A stretch of 64,000 nucleotides of DNA, taken from Wenxinia saemankumensis. GTDB lineage: Bacteria; Pseudomonadota; Alphaproteobacteria; Rhodobacterales; Rhodobacteraceae. Shown one piece after another: positions 8,572-17,608 of this stretch. The notes under the pieces were generated by a model. It was not told the origin of the DNA and did not search any database. It was given only the letters and a program-made list of their open reading frames with translations. Position 1 is the first letter of the stretch; each line of letters begins with the position of its first letter. The position numbers were made by a program, and so were the translations under genes. The stretch lies in NCBI RefSeq assembly GCF_900141735.1, contig NZ_FQYO01000004.1, positions 457,348 through 521,347 on the forward strand. Reading direction: 5' to 3'.

Positions 8572-9582
8572 ATGTCCCGCGCGAAGATCCGCCTCGGGCT
8601 TCCCCCGGTCCCGCCGCCCGGGCCGTGCCCCCGTGCGCCGGTCGGCGGACGGCCTGTCCAGCGGGACGATCCCCGCCCTGTCGCGCCTGCCGCCGGATCA
8701 TCCGGCGCAGTCACGGGCGGGAGGGTCCGGGACCGTTTCGCCGCCCCGCCCGGGGCCGCCCCGGGAGGGGCGACCCCGCGCGGCCCGGTCGCACCGGCCG
8801 GATCCCTGGCGGTGCGGGCCCCGCCGCCGGGCGGCCCGATCCCGCCGGCGACGGGGCCGGCGCTGGCCGTTCTGGTCGGCCTGGCCGCCCTCTTCCTCCC
8901 GGGGGCGCTCGCCGCACAGTCCCTCTCGGTCGATCTCGGCGGCGAGGGATCCCTCGCGGAGCGGTCGATCCAGCTGCTGCTCCTGCTCACCGTGCTGAGC
9001 CTCGTGCCGGGGCTCGCCATCATGGTGACCTGCTTTCCGTTCATCGTCACCGTGCTGGCGATCCTGCGGCAGGCGCTGGGCCTGCAGCAATCGCCGCCCA
9101 ACATGCTGATCGTCAGCCTCGCCCTGTTCCTGACCTGGTTCGTGATGGAGCCGGTGTTCCGGACGGCCTGGACCGACGGGATCGAGCCGCTGGTGAACGA
9201 GACGATCGCGGTGGAGGAGGCGATCCCGCGCGTGATCGCGCCGTTCCGCGGCTTCATGGCCGCCCGCGTCGCGCCCGAGACCTTCGAGACGCTCGCCGAC
9301 CTGCGCCCCGGGACCGAGGGAATGGTCGCAGGCGAGGATGCGCCGCTCTCGGTCCTCGTGCCGTCCTTCATGCTGAGCGAGATCACCCGCGCCTTCCAGA
9401 TCGGATTCCTCGTCTTCCTGCCGTTCCTGATCATCGACCTCGTCGTCGCAGCGGTGCTGATGTCGATGGGGATGATGATGGTGCCGCCGGCCATCGTGTC
9501 GTTGCCGTTCAAGCTGGCCTTCTTCGTCGTCGCCGACGGCTGGTCGCTGATCGCCGGCAGCCTCGTGCGCGGTTATCTCTGA
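8572..9582 (+). CDS. fliP: Flagellar export gate protein FliP, with possible long N-terminal extension
   Basis: Core subunit of the flagellar export gate pore. The conserved part is clear: SLVPGLAIMVTCFPFIVTVLAILRQALG, MLIVSLALFLTWFVM, FMLSEITRAFQIGFLVFLPFLIID and MGMMMVPPA, with several membrane helices. The frame opens with ATG 2 bp after fliN and would give 336 residues, about 90 more than usual; the extra N-terminus is a Pro/Ala/Gly-rich stretch of low complexity. A GTG at 8812 would give 256 residues starting just before a signal-peptide-like segment ending AAQS, close to normal length. The true start is unresolved. Confidence 0.93.
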   Translation: MSRAKIRLGLPPVPPPGPCPRAPVGGRPVQRDDPRPVAPAAGSSGAVTGGRVRDRFAAPPGAAPGGATPRGPVAPAGSLAVRAPPPGGPIPPATGPALAVLVGLAALFLPGALAAQSLSVDLGGEGSLAERSIQLLLLLTVLSLVPGLAIMVTCFPFIVTVLAILRQALGLQQSPPNMLIVSLALFLTWFVMEPVFRTAWTDGIEPLVNETIAVEEAIPRVIAPFRGFMAARVAPETFETLADLRPGTEGMVAGEDAPLSVLVPSFMLSEITRAFQIGFLVFLPFLIIDLVVAAVLMSMGMMMVPPAIVSLPFKLAFFVVADGWSLIAGSLVRGYL

Positions 9583-10463
9583 GGCGGCGGGCGGTGCGCG
9601 ACCTCCTCGCGGACCTGGCCCCAGGCCATCATCGTGAAGACGGCCGTGCCGCCGACCACGTTGCCCGCCAGCACCGGCAGGAAGAACGAGAAGATCGCGC
9701 GCGGCAGGCCGAGCTCGCCCGTCAGAAGCAGGAAGGCCATCTCCACCGATCCCGCGACGACGTGGGTGAAGTCGCCCGCCGCGATCGCCCAGGTGAAGAC
9801 GAGGATCAGCCAGAAGCCGTCGGTGCGTTCGCCCGCGGCCATCATCCAGACCAGCGCCGCGACGAGCAGCCCGGCCGGGATGGCGCGGAAGAACGCCTCC
9901 CAGGCGCCCGGCTCGACCGCGTGGCGCGACAAGGCGGCGACCGCCTGCGTCACCTCGGGCGGAAAGGCGGGCGTCCAGGCGATGAAGGCCCCCGCGATCA
10001 CGCAGCCGACCACGTTCGCGCCCAGCACGATCCCCCAGAGCTGCAGCATCCGGCCGAGCGCGTGCAGGCTGCGCCGCTTGAGCACCGGCATGACGGTGGT
10101 GATCGTGTTCTCGGTGAAGAGCTGCAGCCGCCCCATGATCACCATAAGAAAGCCGAGCGAGTAGCCGAGGTTCTCGACGAGGTAGGACGCGCCGCTGCCC
10201 GGGGGCAGGTTGGCCCGCAGGATCGCCTCGCCGATTACCGAGAAGCTGATGCAGATCCCGGCGGCGAGACCCGAATAGAGCAGCGAGGTACGCGGGCGCA
10301 CCAGCTCGCCCTCGCCCTCGCGCAGGATCACCTCGTAGACCAGCCGGGGCGACAGGTGGACAGCGCCCTCGACGGCCTCGTCCTCCGCCTCGGACCGGAC
10401 GGCGGCGACATCGGTCGCGGCCTCGTCCCCGATCCGGGCCTCGTCTCGCAGGTCGTCGGTCAT
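9573..10463 (-). CDS. Formate/nitrite transporter (FNT) family membrane protein
   Basis: A 296-residue FNT-superfamily channel. After an acidic 45-residue N-terminus come six membrane segments typical of the FocA/NirC fold, with LFTENTITTV matching the conserved loop region after the second helix and GDFTHVVAGSVEMAF the later half-repeat. Substrate may be formate, nitrite or another small monovalent anion; nothing nearby decides. Its 3' end overlaps that of fliP by 10 bp (convergent). It sits 85 bp downstream of ilvE on the same strand, with an 11-bp inverted repeat in the gap. Confidence 0.85.
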   Translation of the reverse strand: MTDDLRDEARIGDEAATDVAAVRSEAEDEAVEGAVHLSPRLVYEVILREGEGELVRPRTSLLYSGLAAGICISFSVIGEAILRANLPPGSGASYLVENLGYSLGFLMVIMGRLQLFTENTITTVMPVLKRRSLHALGRMLQLWGIVLGANVVGCVIAGAFIAWTPAFPPEVTQAVAALSRHAVEPGAWEAFFRAIPAGLLVAALVWMMAAGERTDGFWLILVFTWAIAAGDFTHVVAGSVEMAFLLLTGELGLPRAIFSFFLPVLAGNVVGGTAVFTMMAWGQVREEVAHRPPPQR

Positions 10464-10464
10464 C

Positions 10465-10526
10465 GGGCGGTTCCCTCCGGGCTCTCCTTCCGGCGCGGCT
10501 GCACCAGATGGCGCGGGGAACCGCCC
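10465..10526. repeat. 11-bp inverted repeat between ilvE and the FNT gene
   Basis: GGGCGGTTCCC at 10465-10475 is mirrored perfectly by GGGAACCGCCC at 10516-10526, 40 bp apart. It fills the gap between the ilvE stop and the FNT start codon on the minus strand. It could be a stem that limits read-through or stabilises the ilvE mRNA, or an operator for the FNT gene. No T-run follows, so it is not a standard intrinsic terminator. Confidence 0.5.
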
Positions 10527-10548
10527 CTGCCAGTCCGCCCCGGGGGCG

Positions 10549-11418
10549 TCAGGCCCGGACCAGCGCCTCGTAGGCCTGGGACATGTCGCGGGTCAGGGCG
10601 CCGACCTCGAAATTGTAGTCGCCGATCTGCCCGACCGGCGTCACCTCGGCGGCCGAGCCGGTCAGCCAGCATTGCTGGAAGCCCTCGAGCTCCTCCGGCA
10701 TGATGTGCCGCTCGTTCACCTTGACCTGCCGGTCCTGCAAGAGGCCGATCACCGTCTGCCTGGTCAGTCCGTTGAGGAAGCAGTCGGGCTTGGGCGTGTG
10801 CACCTCGCCGTCCTTGACGAAGAAGATGTTGGCCCCCGTCGCCTCGGCGACGTAGCCGCGGTAGTCGAACATCATCGCGTCCGAGCAGCCCTTCGCCTCG
10901 GCCGCGTGCTTGGACATGGTGCAGATCATGTAGAGACCCGCTGCCTTGGCCGTGTAGGGCGCGGTCTCGGGGGCCGGGCGCTTCCATTTCGCGATGTCGA
11001 GCCTGGCGCCCTTCATCTTGGCGTCGCCGTAATAGCTGCCCCATTCCCAGGCCGCGATGGCGAGCCGGACGGGATTGCGCTGCGAGGCGACCCCCATGTC
11101 GGGGCCGGCGCCGCGCCAGGCCACCGCGCGGATATAGGCGTCGGACAGGCCGTTCGCGGCGAGGACCTGCTGCTTGGCGGCCTCGATCTCGTCCACGGTG
11201 AAGGGGATCTCGAAATCCATCGATTTCGCCGAGGCATGCAGCCGCTCGGAATGTTTCCGGCTGAGGAAGATGTTGCCGCCATAGGCGCGCTCGCCCTCGA
11301 AGACGGAGGAGGCGTAATGGAGGGCATGGGTCAGGATGTGGACGTTGGCGTCGCGCCAGTCCACCATCCTGCCATCCATCCAGATCGTGCCGTCGCGGTC
11401 GTCGTAAGTGCCAGCCAT
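10549..11418 (-). CDS. ilvE: Branched-chain amino acid aminotransferase
   Basis: PLP-dependent class IV aminotransferase for the last step of Leu/Ile/Val synthesis. The 289-residue protein shows the usual motifs: LTHALHYASSVFEGERAY at the N-terminus, the Schiff-base lysine K158 in YTAKAAGLY, and AEATGANIFFV and LTGSAAEVTPV for cofactor phosphate and substrate binding. The ATG at 11418 has a GGGAGAAG ribosome site; a longer frame to 11469 lacks one. It is divergent from the marR-petR pair, sharing a 143-bp intergenic region. Confidence 0.95.
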   Translation of the reverse strand: MAGTYDDRDGTIWMDGRMVDWRDANVHILTHALHYASSVFEGERAYGGNIFLSRKHSERLHASAKSMDFEIPFTVDEIEAAKQQVLAANGLSDAYIRAVAWRGAGPDMGVASQRNPVRLAIAAWEWGSYYGDAKMKGARLDIAKWKRPAPETAPYTAKAAGLYMICTMSKHAAEAKGCSDAMMFDYRGYVAEATGANIFFVKDGEVHTPKPDCFLNGLTRQTVIGLLQDRQVKVNERHIMPEELEGFQQCWLTGSAAEVTPVGQIGDYNFEVGALTRDMSQAYEALVRA

Positions 11419-11474
11419 GCCGCTTCTCCCGAGGCTTAAGTTGCGCGCAGATCGTGCGGATCGACACAAAATTG

Positions 11475-11485
11475 CGCATCATGCG
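11475..11485. promoter_or_regulatory. Palindrome in the ilvE / marR divergent promoter region
   Basis: CGCAT-C-ATGCG, flanked by AT-rich arms (AAAATT before, AATTT after), forms an extended imperfect palindrome in the 143-bp region between ilvE and the MarR-family gene. Size and symmetry suit a dimeric regulator such as the adjacent MarR protein; the link is inference. Confidence 0.45.
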
Positions 11486-11561
11486 AATTTCGCTAACAGC
11501 CGCCCCTTTTAATGTCAACAAGGCTGACGTATTTTGCCGGCAGGCAGACAGGAGATCCGCA

Positions 11562-12092
11562 ATGGGCGACAGGCCGGGACACGACAGGCGCGCGGGATCG
11601 AGCGAGCCGCCGAACCACCTGCTCTACCTGACCGACGACCAGCTGCGCACCGGGATCGAGGCGATGTTCTTCGCCTATCGCGGATTCACCGCCGCGCCCG
11701 ACGCGATCCTGCAGGACAAGGATTACGGCCGCGCCCATCACCGCGCGCTGCACTTCATCCACCGCTCGCCCGGGACCTCGATCAACAACCTGCTCGGCAT
11801 CCTCGGGGTCAGCAAACAGTCGCTGAACCGGGTGCTGCGGACCCTGATCGCCGACGGCATGGTCGTGAGCCGGGTCGGCACGGAAGACAAGCGCGAGCGG
11901 CATCTGTATCTGTCGGAGGAGGGAGAGGCGCTGGAGCGCGAGCTGTCCGACGCGCAGAGGGACCGGATGCGCAGCGCCTACCGCGCCGCGGGTCCGGCCG
12001 CCGTCGCGGGGTTCCGCCGCGTGCTGGAGGCGATGATGGACGAGGACATGCTGCGCCATTACGAGGCGCTGGGCCCCCGGGGGCGCCCCTGA
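11562..12092 (+). CDS. petP: MarR-family transcriptional regulator (PetP-like)
   Basis: A 176-residue winged-helix regulator. The MarR DNA-binding region is visible: INNLLGILGVSKQSLNRVLRTLIADGMV (recognition helix) followed by the wing EDKRERHLYLSEEG. The ATG at 11562 has AGGAG 8 bp upstream. It is coupled to the next gene by a TGATG overlap. A MarR-family gene followed by an OmpR-type response regulator matches the petP-petR pair of Rhodobacter, there linked to cytochrome bc1 gene expression; the symbol rests on this arrangement, and the pet structural genes are not in the window. Confidence 0.85.
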   Translation: MGDRPGHDRRAGSSEPPNHLLYLTDDQLRTGIEAMFFAYRGFTAAPDAILQDKDYGRAHHRALHFIHRSPGTSINNLLGILGVSKQSLNRVLRTLIADGMVVSRVGTEDKRERHLYLSEEGEALERELSDAQRDRMRSAYRAAGPAAVAGFRRVLEAMMDEDMLRHYEALGPRGRP

Positions 12093-12799
12093 TGTCGCCG
12101 GTCGAGACGCCGCACCTGCTGATCGTCGACGACGACCAGCGCATCCGCGAGCTGCTGAGCCGGTTCCTGTTGCGCAACGGTTTCCTCGTCACCTCGGCCC
12201 GCGACGGGGCGCATGCGCGGCGGATCCTCGGCGGACTCGACTTCGACCTTGCGGTGCTGGACGTGATGATGCCGGGCGAGGACGGGATCTCGCTCTGCCG
12301 GGCGCTGCGGGACGAGCGCGAGATGCCGATCCTGCTGCTGACCGCGCGGGGCGAGACGTCGGACCGGATCGCGGGGCTCGAGGCGGGGGCGGACGACTAC
12401 CTCGCCAAGCCCTTCGAGCCGAAGGAGCTGCTGCTGCGGATCAACGCGATCCTGCGCCGGGCCCCCGCCCCGGTCGAGGATCCCGCGCCGCGACCGGCCT
12501 CGCTCTCGCTCGGCGCGATCCGCTACGACGTCGACCGCGGCGAGATGTGGGAGGGCGAGGCACCGGTGCGTCTGACCGCGACCGAGGTGCAGCTGATGCG
12601 CATCTTCGCCGCCCGGCCTGGCGAGGCGGTCAGCCGGTCCTTCCTGGTGGAGGAGCTGGGGCGGGGCGACGGGCAGGCGCAGGAGCGCGCGGTCGACGTG
12701 CAGATCACGCGCCTGCGCCGCAAGATCGAGGCCGATCCCCGCCAGCCCCGCTACCTGCAGACGGTCCGGGGCGAGGGCTACCTGCTGGCCCCGGACTGA
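12092..12799 (+). CDS. petR: OmpR-family response regulator (PetR-like)
   Basis: A 235-residue two-component response regulator: receiver domain with the acidic pocket DDD (13-15), phospho-acceptor D57 in VLDVMMPGEDG, the conserved TAR and K in YLAKPFEP, then a winged-helix DNA-binding domain with VDVQITRLRRKIE and VRGEGYLL at the end. No sensor kinase is adjacent; instead it is translationally coupled to the MarR-family gene, as with PetP-PetR. Role by analogy: control of respiratory or photosynthetic electron-transport genes. The symbol is tentative. Confidence 0.88.
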   Translation: MSPVETPHLLIVDDDQRIRELLSRFLLRNGFLVTSARDGAHARRILGGLDFDLAVLDVMMPGEDGISLCRALRDEREMPILLLTARGETSDRIAGLEAGADDYLAKPFEPKELLLRINAILRRAPAPVEDPAPRPASLSLGAIRYDVDRGEMWEGEAPVRLTATEVQLMRIFAARPGEAVSRSFLVEELGRGDGQAQERAVDVQITRLRRKIEADPRQPRYLQTVRGEGYLLAPD

Positions 12800-12806
12800 T
12801 CGGCGC

Positions 12807-13286
12807 CTAGAGGTCCGAGAGGCGGAGCGGCCTCTCGTCCGGGTTCCGGCGGAGGAGGCTGGCATTCAGCGCCGCCGCCACGCTCACCCAGGCGAGAGAG
12901 GGCAGGAAGAGCAGCGCCGCGACCCGGTCGACCGGCCAGGCGGCGAGGACGAAACCCAGCACTGCCATCCAGAGCGCCCCGATGACCCAGAGCCCCGCCC
13001 GCATCCGCCGCGCGCCGAAGAAGACCGGCGTCCAGAGCGTGTTGAGCGCGATCTGCAGCGCCCAGAAGGCGAGCGCGACCCCGCCGCCGCCCGCATGGAC
13101 GATCCGCCCGCCCGCGAGGGCCATCAGCAGGTAGAGCGTCGTCCAGACGACGGGAAAGGCCCGGTTCGGCGGCATCCAGGACGGCTTGTCCAGCCGCGCG
13201 AGCCAGGCGCCGGTGGGGAACATCGCCCCCGTCGCCCCCGCGGCGGCGGCCGCCGCGAGGAACAGCGCGAAGGCGATCCAGTCCAT
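12807..13286 (-). CDS. tspO: TspO/MBR family tryptophan-rich sensory protein
   Basis: A 159-residue integral membrane protein with five hydrophobic helices and the family's Trp/Pro-rich signature (DKPSWMPPNRAFPVVWTTLY, then FWALQIALNTLWTPVFFG). In Rhodobacter, TspO binds porphyrins and modulates photosynthesis and stress genes in response to oxygen. It converges on petR with 7 bp between the stops and lies 1 bp downstream of yggT on the same strand, so the two are probably co-transcribed. Confidence 0.92.
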   Translation of the reverse strand: MDWIAFALFLAAAAAAGATGAMFPTGAWLARLDKPSWMPPNRAFPVVWTTLYLLMALAGGRIVHAGGGGVALAFWALQIALNTLWTPVFFGARRMRAGLWVIGALWMAVLGFVLAAWPVDRVAALLFLPSLAWVSVAAALNASLLRRNPDERPLRLSDL

Positions 13287-13287
13287 C

Positions 13288-13581
13288 TCAGTAGCCGAGG
13301 AAGAGGCCCGCGTTGTTCCGCAGGACGATCTCGATGATGTAGATGCCGATCAGCGCGACCAGCGGCGACAGGTCGAGACCGCCCATGCTGGGCAGGACGC
13401 GCCGGATCGGGCCGTAGATCGGCTCGAGCAGGCGGTTCAGGCCCGACCAGATCTGGTAGACGAAGGGCTGGCGGACGTTCAGCACCTGGAAGCTGATGAG
13501 CCAGCTCATGATGAAATGCGCGAAGATGAAGAATTTCGCGATGGAGAGCAGCAGCATCAGGATCTGGAAGATCGAGGTCAT
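13288..13581 (-). CDS. YggT family membrane protein
   Basis: A 97-residue protein with two hydrophobic helices (about 5-30 and 70-95) around the YggT-family core NRLLEPIYGPIRRVLPSMGGLDLSPLV. Members are small inner-membrane proteins without a settled biochemical role, sometimes linked to osmotic shock or cell-division clusters. Upstream of tspO with 1 bp spacing; divergent from the thioesterase gene across 160 bp in which no clear promoter was identified. Confidence 0.9.
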   Translation of the reverse strand: MTSIFQILMLLLSIAKFFIFAHFIMSWLISFQVLNVRQPFVYQIWSGLNRLLEPIYGPIRRVLPSMGGLDLSPLVALIGIYIIEIVLRNNAGLFLGY

Positions 13582-13741
13582 TCGCCGATTGGCCTTTCGC
13601 GTTTCCCGTGTCGCGGGGAGAGGTAGGCATCCCCGCCGCCCCGCGCAATCCTGTCATGCACGCAAGGGGTTTACCGGAGCGTTACGCTTGACCCGGCGGG
13701 GCGCCGCCGCCACGCAAGGCCGATCGAGACCCGGAGGCCCC

Positions 13742-14287
13742 ATGTATCCCCTGATCCGCTTCGCCTGGCAGAACTGGGCCACCCGGAACCTGCCGCCGCT
13801 CGGTCCCTTCGACACGCATGTCAGCCACCACCGCTGCTGGCCCATCGACATCGACCTGTGGAGCGAGCTGAACAACGGCCGGACGCTGACCCTCTACGAC
13901 CTGGGCCGGATCCCGATGGCGCGGCGGACGGGGGTCGTGGATCTGCTGCGGCAGAAGGGCTGGGGCTTTACCGTCGCGGCGAGCTTCACACGCTACCGGC
14001 GGCGGGTCAGGATCTTCGAGAAGCTGACGATGAAGAGCCGGATGATCGGCTGGGACAGGCGGTTCTTCTACATGGAGCAGTCGATGTGGCGGGCGGACGG
14101 GGAATGCACCTCGCATGTCCTCATCCGCACCGCCCTGGTCGGGCGCGGCCGGGCCGGGCTGATCCCGCCGACCGCGCTGGGCGAGGGACTGGGCGTCGGG
14201 CCGGACTCGCCGCCGCTGCCGGACTGGGTGACGGCCCTCGTCGGCGCCGAGGACACGCGCCCCTGGCCGCCGATGGCGGGGGCCTGA
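13742..14287 (+). CDS. Hotdog-fold thioesterase family protein
   Basis: A 181-residue protein with the pattern of the acyl-CoA thioesterase-like 4HBT group: DTHVSHHRCWPIDIDLWSELNNGRTLTLYDLGR, followed by beta-strand segments and SRMIGWDRRFFYMEQSMWRADGEC. The ATG at 13742 follows a GGAGG-like stretch. Substrate unknown. It is followed 64 bp later by the MFS gene on the same strand, so an operon is possible. Confidence 0.72.
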   Translation: MYPLIRFAWQNWATRNLPPLGPFDTHVSHHRCWPIDIDLWSELNNGRTLTLYDLGRIPMARRTGVVDLLRQKGWGFTVAASFTRYRRRVRIFEKLTMKSRMIGWDRRFFYMEQSMWRADGECTSHVLIRTALVGRGRAGLIPPTALGEGLGVGPDSPPLPDWVTALVGAEDTRPWPPMAGA

Positions 14288-14351
14288 CGCGGTCTTGCCA
14301 TTGCCCGGGCCGTCGGGCCCTATCCCCGCGAACGGGCAGGAGGGCCGGGGA

Positions 14352-15734
14352 ATGGCACGCGCATCGCGCCGGCGCATCTGGGGCTGGATGATCTTCGACT
14401 GGGCGCAGCAGCCCTACGCGACGCTCGGCCTGACCTTCATCTTCGGGCCCTATTTTGCGGCCGTCGCGGCGCAGAGCTTCCTCGATGGCGGCGCCGCGCC
14501 GGACGCGGCCCGGGCCGGGGCGCAGGGCCTGTGGTCTGCGGCGCAGACGATCTCGGGTCTGGTCATCGCCTTCTCGGCGCCGATCCTCGGCGCCTGGGCG
14601 GACAGTTCGGGCCGCAAGATGCCGTGGTTCTACGCCTTCACCGCGATCCTGGTCCCCTGCGCGGCGGCCCTGTGGCTGCTGCAGCCGGACGGGACGAACC
14701 TCTATCTCGTGCTGATCCTGTTCTGGCTGGGCTTTACCGCGTCGGAGGCGGCGTTCAACCTCGCCAACGCGATCCTGCCCTCGCTGGGCGACGCGGACGA
14801 CGTGGGCCGGATCTCGGGCGGGGCCACGGCCTTCGGCTACTGGGGCGGGGTGCTGTCGCTGGCGATCATGCTGCTCGTCTTCGCCGAGAACGAAAGCGGC
14901 GTGACGCTCATCGGCAACCCGCCGCCCTTCGGCCTCGACGGGGCCGAGCGCGAGGGGACGCGCTTCGTCGGGCCGTTCATCGCCGGGTGGTTCCTGGTCT
15001 TCATGCTGCCCTTCTTCTGGGCCAATGCCGACGATCCCGGCGCGCTGCGGCGGGACAGGCCGTCCTTCCGCGCGGTGCTGGCCGATCTCTGGGCGACGAT
15101 CCGCGGGGTCGCGCGGCGGCGCTCGCTCGCCGCCTTCCTCGTGGGGTCGATGTTCTACCGCGACGCGCTCACCGCGCTCTATTCCTTCGGCGGGGTCTAT
15201 GCCGCGCTCGTCCTGGACTGGAGCGTGATCCAGGTCGGGATCTTCGGCATCATCGCGGCCGTCGCGGCGGCGGTGCTGTCCTGGGTCGGGGGTCTTGCCG
15301 ACGAGAGGCTGGGGCCGAAGCCGGTGATCCTCGCCTGCATCTGGGTGCTGATCCTCGTCTGCACCGTGATCGTGGGCATGAGCCGCGAGCACCTGTTCTG
15401 GCTGCCGCTGGCCGAGGGCTCGCCCGTGCCGGACATCACCTTCTACCTGTGCGGCGCGCTGATCGGCGGCTCGGGCGGCGCGCTCTATTCCGCCTCGCGG
15501 TCCCTGATGGTGCGGCATACCGACCCGTCCCGCCCGGCCGAGGCGTTCGGTCTCTTCGCGCTGACGGGGCGGGCGACGGCCTTCCTCGCCCCGGCGCTGA
15601 TCACGCTCTTCACCTGGATCACGATGTCGAACCAGCTGGGGTTCCTGCCGGTCATCGCGCTTTTCCTCGTCGGGCTGATCCTGCTAGGCTTCGTCGACAA
15701 GGACGGAGATCGAGCAGAATGGTCCGCAGACTAG
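14352..15734 (+). CDS. MFS transporter, UMF1/Atg22-like family
   Basis: A 460-residue membrane transporter with about 12 hydrophobic segments. The N-terminus (WGWMIFDWAQQPYATLGLTFIFGPYF) and SAPILGAWADSSGRKMPWF are characteristic of the UMF1 branch of the major facilitator superfamily, related to yeast vacuolar Atg22 amino-acid exporters; bacterial substrates are unknown. ATG at 14352 with AGGAGGG upstream. Its 3' end overlaps mepA by 16 bp, indicating translational coupling. Confidence 0.85.
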   Translation: MARASRRRIWGWMIFDWAQQPYATLGLTFIFGPYFAAVAAQSFLDGGAAPDAARAGAQGLWSAAQTISGLVIAFSAPILGAWADSSGRKMPWFYAFTAILVPCAAALWLLQPDGTNLYLVLILFWLGFTASEAAFNLANAILPSLGDADDVGRISGGATAFGYWGGVLSLAIMLLVFAENESGVTLIGNPPPFGLDGAEREGTRFVGPFIAGWFLVFMLPFFWANADDPGALRRDRPSFRAVLADLWATIRGVARRRSLAAFLVGSMFYRDALTALYSFGGVYAALVLDWSVIQVGIFGIIAAVAAAVLSWVGGLADERLGPKPVILACIWVLILVCTVIVGMSREHLFWLPLAEGSPVPDITFYLCGALIGGSGGALYSASRSLMVRHTDPSRPAEAFGLFALTGRATAFLAPALITLFTWITMSNQLGFLPVIALFLVGLILLGFVDKDGDRAEWSAD

Positions 15735-16654
15735 AAACCCTCGCCCTGATGGTCGGCCTCGCCGCCTGCGGCCGGGGCGGAACGAATGCGGCCGAGGAGG
15801 ACCGGCTCGGCTTTGCCGGCGCGACCCTCGCCGCGATGGAGAACCTCGCCGACAGCCGGGTCGCCAAGCGCCTGTTCGGGGCGATGGACAGCGCCTCGCA
15901 GCAGACGTCGGAGGCGATCGGCTTCTACTCGCGCGGCTGCGCCGCCGGGAACATCCAGCTGGCCGAGACCGGGCCGACCTGGCAGGCGATGCGACTGAGC
16001 CGCAACCGGAACTGGGGCCAGCCGATCCTGGTCGATTTCCTGCAGGACCTGTCCGCCTTCGCCGCGACCCAGCCGGGCTGGGCGGGTCTCTATATCGGCG
16101 ATCTCAGCCAGCCGCGGGGCGGTCCGATGCTGACGGGGCATGCCAGCCACCAGATCGGGCTCGACGCCGACATCTGGATGCTGCCGCCCGACCGGCTGAA
16201 CCTGACCCCGGCCGAGCGCGAGAGCCTGTCCTCGATCCGCACCGACGCCAATCGCGGCGCCGCGGTGAACGGGGCCTGGTCGCCCGCCCATGCCGCCATC
16301 CTCGAACGCGCCGCGCGCGATCCGCGGGTCGAGCGCATCTTCGTCTTCCCGGCCGCCAAGGTCTGGATGTGCGAGCGCGCGACCGGCGACACGTCTTGGC
16401 TGGGCAAGATCCGCCTGCTCGCCAATCACAACTACCATTTCCACGTCCGGCTGAGCTGCCCGGCCGGCGATCCGTCCTGCGAGGCGCAGGATCCGGTGCC
16501 CGCCGGCGATGGCTGCGCCGAGGCGCGGCAGGCCGTGGCCAACATCCTGAACCCGCCGCCGCCGGATCCGAACTACGTTCCGCCGCCGCCGCGGGGGGAC
16601 GTGCTGATGTCCGACCTGCCGGGGCAGTGCCTCGCCGTCCTGACCGCCGACTGA
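15719..16654 (+). CDS. mepA: Penicillin-insensitive murein endopeptidase MepA
   Basis: Periplasmic LAS-family zinc metallopeptidase that cuts D-Ala-mDAP cross-links in peptidoglycan. The 311-residue protein begins with a lipoprotein-like signal (LMVGLAAC, a possible lipobox with Cys16). Zinc and catalytic motifs are present: [14 protein letters not shown] (His and Asp ligands) and [13 protein letters not shown] (C-terminal His pair). The C-terminus is a proline-rich tail. It starts inside the MFS gene. Confidence 0.92.
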   Translation: MVRRLETLALMVGLAACGRGGTNAAEEDRLGFAGATLAAMENLADSRVAKRLFGAMDSASQQTSEAIGFYSRGCAAGNIQLAETGPTWQAMRLSRNRNWGQPILVDFLQDLSAFAATQPGWAGLYIGDLSQPRGGPMLTGHASHQIGLDADIWMLPPDRLNLTPAERESLSSIRTDANRGAAVNGAWSPAHAAILERAARDPRVERIFVFPAAKVWMCERATGDTSWLGKIRLLANHNYHFHVRLSCPAGDPSCEAQDPVPAGDGCAEARQAVANILNPPPPDPNYVPPPPRGDVLMSDLPGQCLAVLTAD

Positions 16655-16658
16655 TCCC

Positions 16659-17519
16659 TTGCCCCGCCTTCGCCTGTTGCTGGCGCTCGCCCTCTGGGCG
16701 GGAATCGCCGCTGCCGAACTGCGGCGCGAGGATGCGTTCGTCTGGAGCGATCCCGACCCCGATTTCGGGGGCTTCTCGGCGATCCACGTCTTTCCGGGGG
16801 GCGAGCGGTTCCTCGCCCTGTCCGATCGCGCCCGCCTCGTCGAGGGGCGTTTCCGGCGCGACGCGGCGGGCTGGATCACAGGGGTCGAGCGGGGGCCGCT
16901 GACCCCGTTGCAGGACGAGAACGGCGATCCGCTCGACGCGCCGCGCTCGGACAGCGAGGGAATCGCGGTCGGCCCGAGCGGCGAGGTCTACATCTCGTTC
17001 GAGGGGATCGCCCGCATCCGGGTCGAGGATGACGGCAGCGGTCTGCCCCGCCGCCTGCCCCGGCATCCCGATTTCGCCGGGATGCAGCCGAATTCCTCGC
17101 TCGAGGCGCTGGCGATCGGACCGGACGGCGCGCTCTACACGATCCCCGAACGGTCGGGCCGGGCCGATCGCCCCTTCCCGGTCTACCGGTATCGAGGCGG
17201 CACCTGGGACATACCCTTCTCGATCCCGCGCCGGGGGCCCTACCTCGTCGTCGGCGCCGATATCGGACCGGACGGGCGGCTCTACGTGCTCGAACGGGAC
17301 TTCACCGGCCTCGGCTTCCGCAGCCGGCTGCGCCGGTTCGACCTGTCCGGCGGGGCGGAAGAGGTGCTGATGGAGAGCGCCGAGTTCGACAATCTGGAAG
17401 GCATCTCGGTCTGGGAGAGGGACGGCGCCCTCGTCGCGACGATGATCGCCGACGATAACCAGCGCTGGTTCCAGCGGACCGAGATCGTGGAACTGCCGCT
17501 GCCCCCCGCGTCGGATTGA
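16659..17519 (+). CDS. Secreted esterase-like/phytase-like beta-propeller protein
   Basis: A 286-residue protein read from a TTG 4 bp after mepA. It has an N-terminal signal peptide ([14 protein letters not shown]) and repeated beta-propeller blades: [70 protein letters not shown]. This is the pattern of the esterase-like-activity-of-phytase family. Enzymatic activity is unproven for most members. Co-transcription with mepA is likely. Confidence 0.75.
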   Translation: MPRLRLLLALALWAGIAAAELRREDAFVWSDPDPDFGGFSAIHVFPGGERFLALSDRARLVEGRFRRDAAGWITGVERGPLTPLQDENGDPLDAPRSDSEGIAVGPSGEVYISFEGIARIRVEDDGSGLPRRLPRHPDFAGMQPNSSLEALAIGPDGALYTIPERSGRADRPFPVYRYRGGTWDIPFSIPRRGPYLVVGADIGPDGRLYVLERDFTGLGFRSRLRRFDLSGGAEEVLMESAEFDNLEGISVWERDGALVATMIADDNQRWFQRTEIVELPLPPASD

Positions 17520-17608
17520 CGGCTCGCGGCGGCGGGCGTAGACGGCCGCGTCGCTCCAACGGACGGGGCGGCCAGGTCGCCGCACCCCTGCCAAAACGGA
17601 GCCCTTCC

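Noticed and set aside
17520..17608. preQ1 riboswitch before the YhhQ-type gene
   Set aside because: None of the preQ1 core motifs could be found in this short, GC-rich stretch.
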